A stretch of 6,538 bases of DNA, taken from the NCBI GenBank assembly GCA_047973025.1, contig JBKEBE010000141.1, positions 1-6,538 of the forward strand, read 5' to 3'. The stretch is from UPXZ01 sp047973025. Its GTDB lineage: Bacteria > Bacteroidota > Bacteroidia > Bacteroidales > Paludibacteraceae. Below are positions 1 through 6,348 of this stretch, in pieces; the first letter of the stretch is position 1; each line of letters begins with the position of its first letter. The position numbers and the translations under genes were made by a program. A model generated the notes under the pieces. That model was not told the origin of the DNA. It was given only the letters and a program-made list of their open reading frames with translations, and did not search any database.

Positions 1-188
1 GTCAGGTAGTTAAACGCGAATTCACCTTGACGATTGGTCTTTTCGGTCTGTCCGGTTTGCTTCAGCAAAACGGTAGCTCCGGCGAGCGGTCGGTTGTTCT
101 CGTCGGTTATTTTTCCGCGAATGTGGTTTTGAGCAGAAACGCTGATGATTAGTGTCGTCAGCAAGACAATAAGACTTAACTTTCTCAT
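1..188 (-). CDS. TonB-dependent outer-membrane receptor, N-terminal part (partial), probable thiamin uptake
   Basis: This is the first 62 codons of a minus-strand gene whose 3' part lies outside the window. The start ATG is at 188-186, behind an AT-rich leader without a Shine-Dalgarno site, as is usual in Bacteroidetes. Residues 1-19 form a Sec signal peptide: MRK, a hydrophobic core, then Val-Ser-Ala as a signal peptidase I site before Gln20. Residues 23-62 match the start of a carboxypeptidase-regulatory-like beta-sandwich (GKITDENNRPLAGATV, then a Gly-Glu-Phe turn). This domain precedes the plug and barrel in many Bacteroidetes TonB-dependent receptors. Plug and barrel are not visible, so another secreted protein with this domain is possible. 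The TPP riboswitch directly upstream suggests import of thiamin or a precursor across the outer membrane, powered by TonB-ExbB-ExbD. Thi-box-controlled TonB receptors are known in this phylum. The substrate is inferred from the riboswitch, not from the protein. Confidence 0.8.
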   Translation of the reverse strand, partial: MRKLSLIVLLTTLIISVSAQNHIRGKITDENNRPLAGATVLLKQTGQTEKTNRQGEFAFNYL

Positions 189-264
189 TTTAATTTAATT
201 AAATAGTTTATAAATTCAATGAGAGAGCCAAAAATTACGGTAGAAAGTGAGAAATGACAGGTTC

Positions 265-342
265 TTTTTCCCTTCCCGGAATTACCCGCGCAGGTTCAAA
301 GGGTATGATCTCAGCCCGAAATATTAAGGCACCCCGATTGGT
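265..342 (-). promoter_or_regulatory. TPP riboswitch (thi box)
   Basis: Read on the minus strand, the conserved thi-box blocks appear in order. They are CGGGGTGCC (336-328), GGCTGAGA (316-309), ACCCTTTGAACCTG (304-291), GGGTAATTCC (287-278) and GGGAAGGGAA (277-268). P2 can form between GGGGU (335-331) and ACCC (304-301). P3 forms between GCC (330-328) and GGC (316-314), next to the pyrimidine-binding CUGAGA (314-309). P5 is CGG/CCG around the GUAAUU loop, and P4 pairs CCU (294-292) with AGG (273-271). This is the family signature of the aptamer that binds thiamin pyrophosphate and normally represses downstream genes. The closing P1 helix is not obvious, so the outer limits are approximate. 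The aptamer ends about 75 bases before the receptor start. No terminator with a T-run lies between them, so control of translation initiation is more likely than transcription termination. Confidence 0.93.
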
Positions 343-378
343 TGTTTTAGGTTATAATGCCTGAAATTGGATTTTGTT

Positions 379-404
379 CAAATTTTAGAAATAAAAAATG
401 CAAT
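379..404 (-). promoter_or_regulatory. Possible promoter of the riboswitch-receptor transcript (weak)
   Basis: On the minus strand, TAAAATTTG (387-379) resembles the Bacteroidetes -7 element TAnnTTTG with one extra base. An ATTG (404-401) lies upstream as a poor -33 match with short spacing. Transcription from here would begin about 30 bases before the TPP aptamer, which is sensible. The match is imperfect and it is the only candidate I could find between the aptamer and the divergent rimP promoter. Confidence 0.25.
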
Positions 405-438
405 AAAGTTTCGAATGAGTTGAAAATGAATGTGATCT

Positions 439-469
439 TTTGTTCATATAAAAATTATTTGTATCTTTG
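439..469 (+). promoter_or_regulatory. Bacteroidetes-type sigma-ABfr promoter of the rimP-nusA-infB operon
   Basis: A -33 box TTTG (439-442) is followed by exactly 19 bases and a -7 box TATCTTTG (462-469). This is a perfect match to the phylum consensus TTTG-N19-TAnnTTTG recognised by the primary sigma factor. The predicted transcription start is around 474-478. That gives an rimP leader of about 55 bases containing the hairpin at 489-510. Confidence 0.88.
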
Positions 470-488
470 CAACGAAATAGAACATGGA

Positions 489-516
489 GAGGGGGACGAC
501 AGTCCCCTTCCTTTTT
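489..516 (+). terminator. Terminator-like hairpin in the rimP leader (candidate attenuator)
   Basis: GAGGGGGAC (489-497) pairs with GTCCCCTTC (502-510) around the four-base loop GACA. This gives a nine-pair stem with one G-U pair and a six-pair G/C-rich core. A T-run (512-516) follows at once, which is the form of an intrinsic terminator. It sits between the promoter and the rimP start, so it could set how much polymerase enters the operon. Because nusA is the second gene and NusA promotes pausing and hairpin termination, autoregulation is an attractive inference. Alternatively it is a stabilising 5'-UTR hairpin with read-through. The fold is seen in the sequence; the function is not proven. 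Confidence 0.55.
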
Positions 517-531
517 ATAAATGCCGCGAGA

Positions 532-999
532 ATGATACTGCAAGAGCCTGTTATTCAATTTGTTGAAGAATATTTAGCAGAAACGGATTATTATCCGGTA
601 GATGTAAAAATTACGCACGATAATAAAATTTTCATTGAAATAGACTGCTTCGACGGAGTCTCTATTAATTTTTGTTCCGAATTGTCGCGAGCCATCGAAA
701 CAAAATTAGATAGGGATACCGAGGATTATGAACTTGAAGTATCATCGGCAGGTCTCACGCAGCCATTTAAAGTTGCCAAACAATATGAGAAAAACATCGG
801 TAACGAAGTGGAAGTGATGACGAAAGACGGACGAAAATTAGTCGGTATTTTGAAGAGTTTTAACGAAGATACTATCACGCTGGAGATCGAAAAACAGGTA
901 AAACCGGAAGGAGCAAAACGCAAAATGATAGTGAGAGAAGATACTCCGATACCCTTTAATAATATTAAAACAACTAAATACATTATCAGATTCAAATAG
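532..999 (+). CDS. rimP: Ribosome maturation factor RimP
   Basis: RimP assists late assembly of the 30S ribosomal subunit in the cytoplasm. The protein is 155 residues from the ATG at 532, the usual family length. It has an N-terminal alpha/beta domain (about 1-75) ending in the conserved block DYELEVSSAGL (65-75), where Ala replaces the Pro common in other phyla. The C-terminal Sm-like barrel (about 76-155) contains QPFKVAKQY and KDGRKLVGIL. The start was chosen because Bacteroidetes RimP proteins begin with a Met-Ile segment running straight into the first helix. An in-frame ATG at 484 would add 16 residues translated from the leader hairpin and would lie only a few bases from the predicted transcription start. 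rimP ends 2 bp before nusA, which fits the classic rimP-nusA-infB operon and translational coupling. Confidence 0.95.
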   Translation: MILQEPVIQFVEEYLAETDYYPVDVKITHDNKIFIEIDCFDGVSINFCSELSRAIETKLDRDTEDYELEVSSAGLTQPFKVAKQYEKNIGNEVEVMTKDGRKLVGILKSFNEDTITLEIEKQVKPEGAKRKMIVREDTPIPFNNIKTTKYIIRFK

Positions 1000-1001
1000 C
1001 C

Positions 1002-2255
1002 ATGGCTAAAAAAGAGCACATCAATTTAATTGATACATTTTCGGAATTTAAAGAACTGAAAAATATAGACAGAAGCACCATGATAAGCGTGATGGAAGAA
1101 TCATTCCGCAACGTGATTTCAAAAACATACGGAACCGATGAAAATTTTGATGTAATCATCAATCCGGACAAGGGGGACTTTGAGATATACCGTAATCGTA
1201 CTGTGGTAGCCGATGGCGAGTTGGAAGACGAGAATTTAGAAATCAGCCTGTCGGATGCTCAAAAAATTGATGAAGATTACGAAATAGGCGAAGAAGTTAC
1301 CGACACAGTTGATTTTCTGGCATTTGGTCGCCGTTCGATTTTGACGCTCCGACAAACACTGGCATCTAAAATTTTAGAGCTTCAAAAAGACAGTCTATTT
1401 GTAAAATACAGCGAAAAAGTAGGCGAAATAATCAATGCCGAATTATATCAAATCTGGAAAAAAGAAATGCTCTTGATGGATGAAGACGGTAACGAGCTAT
1501 ATTTGCCAAAATCAGAGCAGATTCCGACCGATTTTTACAGAAAAGGAGAAACCGTTAGAGCTGTTGTAGCGGCGGTGGAGAACAGAAACAATAATCCAAA
1601 GATTATCCTTTCCCGCACGTCTCCTGTTTTCCTGCAGCGTTTGTTTGAGCTGGAGGTGCCCGAAATCCACGACGGATTGATTACGATAAAAAAAATCGCC
1701 CGTATCCCGGGTGAACGAGCAAAAGTAGCTGTAGAATCTTACGACGACCGCATTGATCCGGTCGGAGCCTGTGTGGGTGTAAAGGGTGCCCGTATTCACG
1801 GAATTGTCAGAGAGTTACGCAATGAAAATATTGATGTAATAAACTACACAGCCAACACAAGTCTGTTTATTTCTCGTTCGCTTAGTCCGGCTAAAATAAC
1901 TTCCATTCGTTTGAACGAAGAAGATAAGAAAGCCGAAATCTATCTAAAGCCCGAAGAAGTTTCGCAAGCAATTGGCAAAGGCGGACTTAACATCAAACTT
2001 GCAAGCATGCTGACCGGTTACACGTTGGATGTGTTTAGAGATATAGATGAATCTGAAAATGAAGAAGATATATACTTGGACGAATTTGCAGATGAAATAG
2101 ACCAATGGGTTATTGATGCCTTGAAAGCCATTGGATGCGACACCGCAAAGAGTGTTCTTGCCGTACCACGTGAAGACCTGATACGTCGCACAGATTTTGA
2201 AGAAGAGACTATCGAAGAAGTGTTGGCGATCTTAAATGCCGAGTTTGATGAATAG
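1002..2255 (+). CDS. nusA: Transcription termination/antitermination factor NusA
   Basis: NusA binds RNA polymerase and nascent RNA and modulates pausing, intrinsic termination and antitermination. The 417-residue product has the standard order. An N-terminal polymerase-binding domain (about 1-130) includes RRSILTLRQTLASKI. An S1 RNA-binding domain follows (about 135-205). KH1 has GVKG at 259-262, inside DPVGACVGVKGARI, and KH2 has GKGG at 325-328, inside SQAIGKGGLNIKLASML. An acidic C-terminal segment (about 355-417) resembles a single helix-hairpin-helix repeat. Enterobacterial NusA (about 495 residues) has two C-terminal acidic repeats, so this shorter form has about one, as is common in Bacteroidetes. 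The ATG follows the rimP stop after 2 bp and no other start fits. The gene should be co-transcribed with rimP and could regulate its own leader hairpin. Confidence 0.96.
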   Translation: MAKKEHINLIDTFSEFKELKNIDRSTMISVMEESFRNVISKTYGTDENFDVIINPDKGDFEIYRNRTVVADGELEDENLEISLSDAQKIDEDYEIGEEVTDTVDFLAFGRRSILTLRQTLASKILELQKDSLFVKYSEKVGEIINAELYQIWKKEMLLMDEDGNELYLPKSEQIPTDFYRKGETVRAVVAAVENRNNNPKIILSRTSPVFLQRLFELEVPEIHDGLITIKKIARIPGERAKVAVESYDDRIDPVGACVGVKGARIHGIVRELRNENIDVINYTANTSLFISRSLSPAKITSIRLNEEDKKAEIYLKPEEVSQAIGKGGLNIKLASMLTGYTLDVFRDIDESENEEDIYLDEFADEIDQWVIDALKAIGCDTAKSVLAVPREDLIRRTDFEEETIEEVLAILNAEFDE

Positions 2256-2426
2256 TCGGATCTACGTGATGTGTCAAGTTGAAACGCGAGAATGAATGCA
2301 AAATTTCTCAGAAAAAAATGAACTAATTAATCAAATCATTCAGGGATCGAATGGTTTGTAAGTCCCGTAACTTTTAAGGGTTAAAGGAACGTGGGCGAAA
2401 CAATTATAAAAAAAGGCCTATATAAT
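2256..2426 (+). other. 171-bp nusA-infB spacer with possible RNA fold
   Basis: No coding frame with good codon use is visible here. Three small inverted repeats are present: GAGAA/TTCTC (2288-2292/2305-2309), AATGA/TCATT (2317-2321/2336-2340) and CTTTTAA-GGG-TTAAAG (2371-2386). The last is flanked by CCC (2364-2366) and GGG (2392-2394), which could extend it. None is followed by a T-run, so none is a terminator. I found no good TTTG-N19-TAnnTTTG promoter. The spacer is therefore most likely an untranslated part of the operon mRNA. Confidence 0.4.
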
Positions 2427-5237
2427 ATGTCTATACGATTAAGTAAAGCTTGCAAAGATTTAAATGTCGGAATGTCCACAGCCGTGGAATTCCTATCCAA
2501 AAAAGGTCATAAAATTGCTCATGACCCAAATTTTAAGTTGTCTGACGAAGAACATCTTTTGCTGGCAAAAGAATTCAACAAAGACATGGCACTTAAATTG
2601 GAATCCGAGCGTTTGAGTCAGCAAAGGCAGGCAAAAGAAAAAGCCGAAACAATTGCTATTGACGGGTACGAGAAGAAAACTCCTGAAAAGAAAGAGGAAG
2701 TTATCAAAGCGGCGATTTCCGATGATCTACGACCACATATAAAAGAAGTCGGCCGAATTGACTTAGACAAACCGAAGATGCAGAAAGAGCAACAGGTCGA
2801 AAAACCGATGCCGGAGACTCTAAATGTTGAAGAAGAAGCTAAACTACAAGAGCCTGTCAAAGACATAAAAGAAGAACAACAATTTGAAGTTGAAGAAAGA
2901 CACGAGCCTGTAGAACAATCTCAACAGCCGGAGATTGAGCAAGACAAACAAGTGCAAGAAGAGAAAGTGCAAGAAGCACCGAGCATTCAAGAAGATGTTG
3001 AAAAAACCGAAGACGACTTGTTCCGATTAGGGAATCACGAAATTACCGGTAAGCCCGTTGTAGTTGGCTCCATAGACTTGGACAGTATAAATCAAAGTAC
3101 CCGCCCTAAGTCGAAAACAAAAGAACAGAAACGTAAAGAACGGGAAGAACGAACCAAGCAAACGGCGGAGACAAAAGTCAAGAGAAATTCAACAGAGACT
3201 TCAACCGAAGAAAAAGGGAAACGCAAGCGTATCAACAAACAACGCATAGACATAAACAAGCCCGAAAACTTTGATTCGAGTAAAAAACCGAAAAAAGAGC
3301 ATTTCAAAAAACCAATCAAAACCGTTGTTAGTGAAGAAGATGTGCAACGTCAGGTAAAAGAAACATTAGCCCGACTATCCAAAGCAAACAACAAACGTGG
3401 CAAAGGTGCCCGGTATCGCCAAGAAAAACGAGAGTTAGCACACAATCGCATGCAGGAACAGGTTGAACTTGAACGCAGCGAAGAAAAAGTACTGAAATTA
3501 ACCGAATTTGTTACGGTAAGCGAACTTGCAACCATGATGGATATTTCCGTAAATCAGGTTATCGGCACCTGTATGGCTATTGGAATGATGGTATCCATCA
3601 ACCAGCGCCTCGATGCGGAGACGATCAATGTCGTAGCGGATGAATTTGGGTTCAGGACTGAATATGTGAGTCAAGAAGTCGTAGAAGCTTTGCATGAAAC
3701 CAAAGAAGATACTCCGGATGATTTACTTCCCCGCTCTCCCATTGTTACTGTTATGGGACACGTTGACCACGGGAAAACGTCACTTCTCGACTACATTCGA
3801 AGTGCCAACGTAATTGCCGGAGAAGCCGGAGGAATTACCCAGCACATCGGAGCTTATAATGTAAAACTTGATAACGGACAGCGTATTACGTTTCTTGATA
3901 CGCCGGGGCACGAAGCATTTACCGCCATGCGTGCCCGTGGAGCTCAAATTACCGATATTGTCATCATTATTGTAGCGGCAGATGATGATGTGATGCCTCA
4001 AACCAAAGAAGCCATTAATCACGCCGTAGCGGCAAATGTACCGATCATTTTCGCGATTAACAAAATCGACAAGCCCGGCGCGAATCCCGAAAAAATAAAA
4101 GAAACGCTTGCAGGCATGAATTTCTTGGTGGAAGATTGGGGCGGGAAATACCAATCGCAAGATATCTCAGCAAAAAAAGGAATTGGCGTAAAAGAACTAC
4201 TTGAAAAAGTATTACTCGAAGCAGAAATGCTCGATTTGAAAGCTAATCCCAACCGAAAAGCCATCGGCTCTATTATCGAGTCTTCTTTAGATAAAGGACG
4301 TGGTTTTGTTTCCACTGTTTTAGTGCAAAACGGAACGCTTAACCAAGGCGATATTGTGTTAGCCGGTATCAGCCACGGTAAAGTAAAAGCTATGTTTAAC
4401 GAACGGAATCAGCGTATCACGAGTGCCAAACCTTCTGAACCGGTACTGATTCTTGGGCTTGACGGAGCACCCCAAGCCGGGGATGTTTTCAACGTAGTGG
4501 AAACCGAGCAAGAAGCGAAAGAAATTACCAATAAACGTGAACAGTTACAACGCGAACAAAGTATCCGTACAAGAAAGCACTTTACGCTGGACGAACTGGG
4601 AAGACGTATTGCACTTGGCGATTTCCAAGAGATGAATATCATCGTAAAAGGAGACGTGGACGGTTCGGTAGAAGCAATTTCAGACTCGTTACTTAAACTT
4701 TCTACGGAAAATATACAGGTAAATGTAATCCATAAAGCTGTTGGAGCCATCTCGGATTCAGATGTTCTTCTGGCAGCCGCTTCCAATGCGCTCATTATCG
4801 GATTTCAGGTTCGTCCTACCGTTTCGGCTCGACGAATGGCTGAAAAAGAAGAAATTGATATCCGTCTTTATTCCATTATTTACGATGCGATTGAAGAAAT
4901 CAAATCGGCTATGGAAGGAATGCTCTCTCCCGAAATCAAAGAGGAAGTTACTGCAACCATTGAAGTGCAGGAAGTATTCAAAATTACCAAAGTGGGAACT
5001 GTTGCGGGCTGTATCGTTCGCGAGGGCAAAATAAAAAGAGGCAATAAACTGCGACTTATTCGCGACGGTATTGTGATTCATTCCGGTGAAATTGATGCAC
5101 TGAAACGCTTCAAAGAGGATGTAAAAGAAGTGGGCGTGAACTTTGAGTGCGGTATTAGTTTCAAAAACTACAACGACATCAAAGTGGGCGATATAATTGA
5201 ATCGTTTGAAGAAATTGAAGTCAAACAAAAATTATAA
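2427..5237 (+). CDS. infB: Translation initiation factor IF2
   Basis: IF2 is the GTPase that brings fMet-tRNA to the 30S subunit and promotes 50S joining. From ATG 2427 the protein has 936 residues, within the long Bacteroidetes range. A first IF2-N module (about 1-55) opens with MSIRLSKACKDLNVG. A charged, low-complexity linker rich in Glu, Lys and Gln spans about 58-350. A second IF2-N module lies at about 354-405. The G domain carries GHVDHGKT (444-451), DTPGH (491-495), NKID (545-548) and SAK (581-583), so all GTP-binding motifs are intact. Domain II barrel (about 610-690), domain III with VKGDVDGSVEAI (from about 739) and the C-terminal fMet-tRNA-binding barrel (about 840-930) follow. 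An upstream in-frame GTG at 2391 would add 12 residues, but family members start at the Met-x-Ile-Arg-Leu segment. It is the last gene of the operon, with a terminator just downstream. Confidence 0.97.
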   Translation: MSIRLSKACKDLNVGMSTAVEFLSKKGHKIAHDPNFKLSDEEHLLLAKEFNKDMALKLESERLSQQRQAKEKAETIAIDGYEKKTPEKKEEVIKAAISDDLRPHIKEVGRIDLDKPKMQKEQQVEKPMPETLNVEEEAKLQEPVKDIKEEQQFEVEERHEPVEQSQQPEIEQDKQVQEEKVQEAPSIQEDVEKTEDDLFRLGNHEITGKPVVVGSIDLDSINQSTRPKSKTKEQKRKEREERTKQTAETKVKRNSTETSTEEKGKRKRINKQRIDINKPENFDSSKKPKKEHFKKPIKTVVSEEDVQRQVKETLARLSKANNKRGKGARYRQEKRELAHNRMQEQVELERSEEKVLKLTEFVTVSELATMMDISVNQVIGTCMAIGMMVSINQRLDAETINVVADEFGFRTEYVSQEVVEALHETKEDTPDDLLPRSPIVTVMGHVDHGKTSLLDYIRSANVIAGEAGGITQHIGAYNVKLDNGQRITFLDTPGHEAFTAMRARGAQITDIVIIIVAADDDVMPQTKEAINHAVAANVPIIFAINKIDKPGANPEKIKETLAGMNFLVEDWGGKYQSQDISAKKGIGVKELLEKVLLEAEMLDLKANPNRKAIGSIIESSLDKGRGFVSTVLVQNGTLNQGDIVLAGISHGKVKAMFNERNQRITSAKPSEPVLILGLDGAPQAGDVFNVVETEQEAKEITNKREQLQREQSIRTRKHFTLDELGRRIALGDFQEMNIIVKGDVDGSVEAISDSLLKLSTENIQVNVIHKAVGAISDSDVLLAAASNALIIGFQVRPTVSARRMAEKEEIDIRLYSIIYDAIEEIKSAMEGMLSPEIKEEVTATIEVQEVFKITKVGTVAGCIVREGKIKRGNKLRLIRDGIVIHSGEIDALKRFKEDVKEVGVNFECGISFKNYNDIKVGDIIESFEEIEVKQKL

Positions 5238-5257
5238 GTATCTTCAATGAAAATAAG

Positions 5258-5289
5258 AAATCCCGAGCAGAAAATCTCGGGATTTTTTT
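5258..5289 (+). terminator. Intrinsic terminator of the rimP-nusA-infB operon
   Basis: AAATCCCGAG (5258-5267) pairs perfectly with CTCGGGATTT (5276-5285) around an eight-base loop. The T-run covers 5283-5289. The ten-pair stem starts 21 bases after the infB stop. It separates the translation operon from the pirin gene. The opposite strand has only a broken T-run, so termination is probably mainly on the plus strand. Confidence 0.93.
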
Positions 5290-5321
5290 GTGATTTATAG
5301 CAAAAATAATCCATCAATTTT

Positions 5322-5349
5322 TTTGATAAACATAACCAAGATATAATTG
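5322..5349 (+). promoter_or_regulatory. Possible promoter of the pirin gene (weak)
   Basis: TTTG (5322-5325) and TATAATTG (5342-5349) resemble the Bacteroidetes -33 and -7 boxes. The -7 box has one mismatch and the spacing is 16 rather than about 19 bases. It lies between the operon terminator and the pirin start, where a promoter is needed. The leader would be about 25-30 bases. Confidence 0.35.
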
Positions 5350-5381
5350 TTTTTACTGTATAAACAACAAAATAGAATACA

Positions 5382-6260
5382 ATGAAACGAAAAATTGAAA
5401 AGATATACGATGCGCCTGCGCCACATTGGGTCGGGAATGCCTTCCGTGTTCACAATTTTTTCCCATCGGGAAGCATAACCGACAAATACCGGATGAGTCC
5501 TTTTTTTTTATTGGATTACGGTTCCAAGATCGATTTCCCGGGGACAGAAGATCCAAGAGGGGTTGGAGCACATCCGCATCGTGGATTTGAGACGGTAACG
5601 ATTGCCTACAAAGGAAAAGTGGCTCATCATGATAGCTTTGGAAATGCGGGCGTAATCGGCGAAGGAGACGTGCAATGGATGACCGCTGCCGGTGGGATAC
5701 TGCACAAAGAATACCAGGAGAAGGAATGGTCCAAAACGGGAGGAGAATTTCAAATGGTACAACTTTGGGTAAATCTGCCCGCAAAAGACAAAATGACGAA
5801 ACCCGCCTATCAAGCCATTACGCGTGATCAATTTGGAAAGTATATGCTGGAAAATGACCAAGGGTATATCGAAGTCATCGCCGGAAATTACAAGGGTGTA
5901 AAAGGGTCTGCTACGACTTTTTCGCCGATAGAAATGTACAACGCCCGATTAAATGCCGATGCCGAAATTGATTTTACACTACCTGAAAATTACAATACCG
6001 CTATGCTTGTCATTGAAGGCAAAGTCTCAATTGATAACCAACCGGTGGAAACCGACCAATTTGTGCTTTTTGAAAATAAAGGAACCGATATTTCGCTACG
6101 TGCCGAAACAAATGCCGTGGTACTGGTGCTAAGTGGAGAACCCATTCGGGAGAATATTTTCGCTTACGGTCCATTCGTGATGAATACGCGCGATGAGATT
6201 CTGCAGGCTTACGAAGATTTTAACCAAGGGAAGGTTGGATATTTAAATCGAGTGTGTTGA
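5382..6260 (+). CDS. Pirin family protein (bicupin)
   Basis: Pirins are iron-binding bicupin proteins of the cytoplasm. Some have quercetin 2,3-dioxygenase activity and others act as regulators or redox sensors. The 292-residue product has an N-terminal cupin with the family signature HPHRGFETVT (64-73). The expected metal ligands are His64, His66, His108 and Glu110, and all four are present in the spacing of characterised pirins. The second cupin (about residues 175-260) includes the C-terminal pirin block ending in FAYGPFVMN. The length is typical and there is no signal peptide. The ATG at 5382 has an A-rich upstream region (AACAACAAAATAGAATACA), usual for the phylum. A strong terminator upstream indicates an independent transcript. 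The true substrate cannot be told from sequence, so no gene symbol or enzyme activity is assigned. Confidence 0.93.
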   Translation: MKRKIEKIYDAPAPHWVGNAFRVHNFFPSGSITDKYRMSPFFLLDYGSKIDFPGTEDPRGVGAHPHRGFETVTIAYKGKVAHHDSFGNAGVIGEGDVQWMTAAGGILHKEYQEKEWSKTGGEFQMVQLWVNLPAKDKMTKPAYQAITRDQFGKYMLENDQGYIEVIAGNYKGVKGSATTFSPIEMYNARLNADAEIDFTLPENYNTAMLVIEGKVSIDNQPVETDQFVLFENKGTDISLRAETNAVVLVLSGEPIRENIFAYGPFVMNTRDEILQAYEDFNQGKVGYLNRVC

Positions 6261-6348
6261 AAAATGTATTTTTATAGCGCGTATAAGTTAAATAATATTA
6301 ATTTTTATATTTTTATACGATGTTTATTAACTCTTAAAAATTAATCGT
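6261..6348 (+). other. AT-rich spacer between pirin and lipoprotein genes
   Basis: This very AT-rich stretch holds a near-palindrome TTATAGCGCGTATAA (6273-6287). The stem is only five A/T pairs and no clean T-run follows, so it is not a convincing terminator. No good TTTG-N19-TAnnTTTG promoter is seen. The lipoprotein gene may be transcribed by read-through from pirin or from a promoter I cannot recognise. Confidence 0.4.

Noticed and set aside
484..531. Longer rimP start adding 16 residues
   Set aside because: The added residues are encoded by the leader hairpin and T-run, the ATG lies within about ten bases of the predicted transcription start, and the family begins at the ATG at 532.
357..566. 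Plus-strand open frame of 69 codons across the rimP leader
   Set aside because: It spans the promoter and leader hairpin, overlaps the rimP start in another frame, and its composition (many Cys and Asn) is not protein-like.
2391..2426. GTG start adding 12 residues to IF2
   Set aside because: The extra residues precede the conserved Met-x-Ile-Arg-Leu opening of Bacteroidetes IF2 and do not resemble family sequence.
2421..2426. TATAAT just before the IF2 start, as a -10 box
   Set aside because: Bacteroidetes primary promoters do not use this box, there is no -33 TTTG at the right distance, and the site abuts the start codon.
4758..5228. Long minus-strand open frame inside infB (156 codons), and similar ones at 3780-4160 and 4409-4795
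   Set aside because: They are antisense shadows of strongly conserved IF2 domains, have Phe/Asn- or Ser-rich composition and show no recognisable motif.
6273..6287. TTATAGCGCGTATAA as a terminator or operator after pirin
   Set aside because: The stem is five A/T pairs, no clean T-run follows, and such palindromes arise by chance in DNA this AT-rich.
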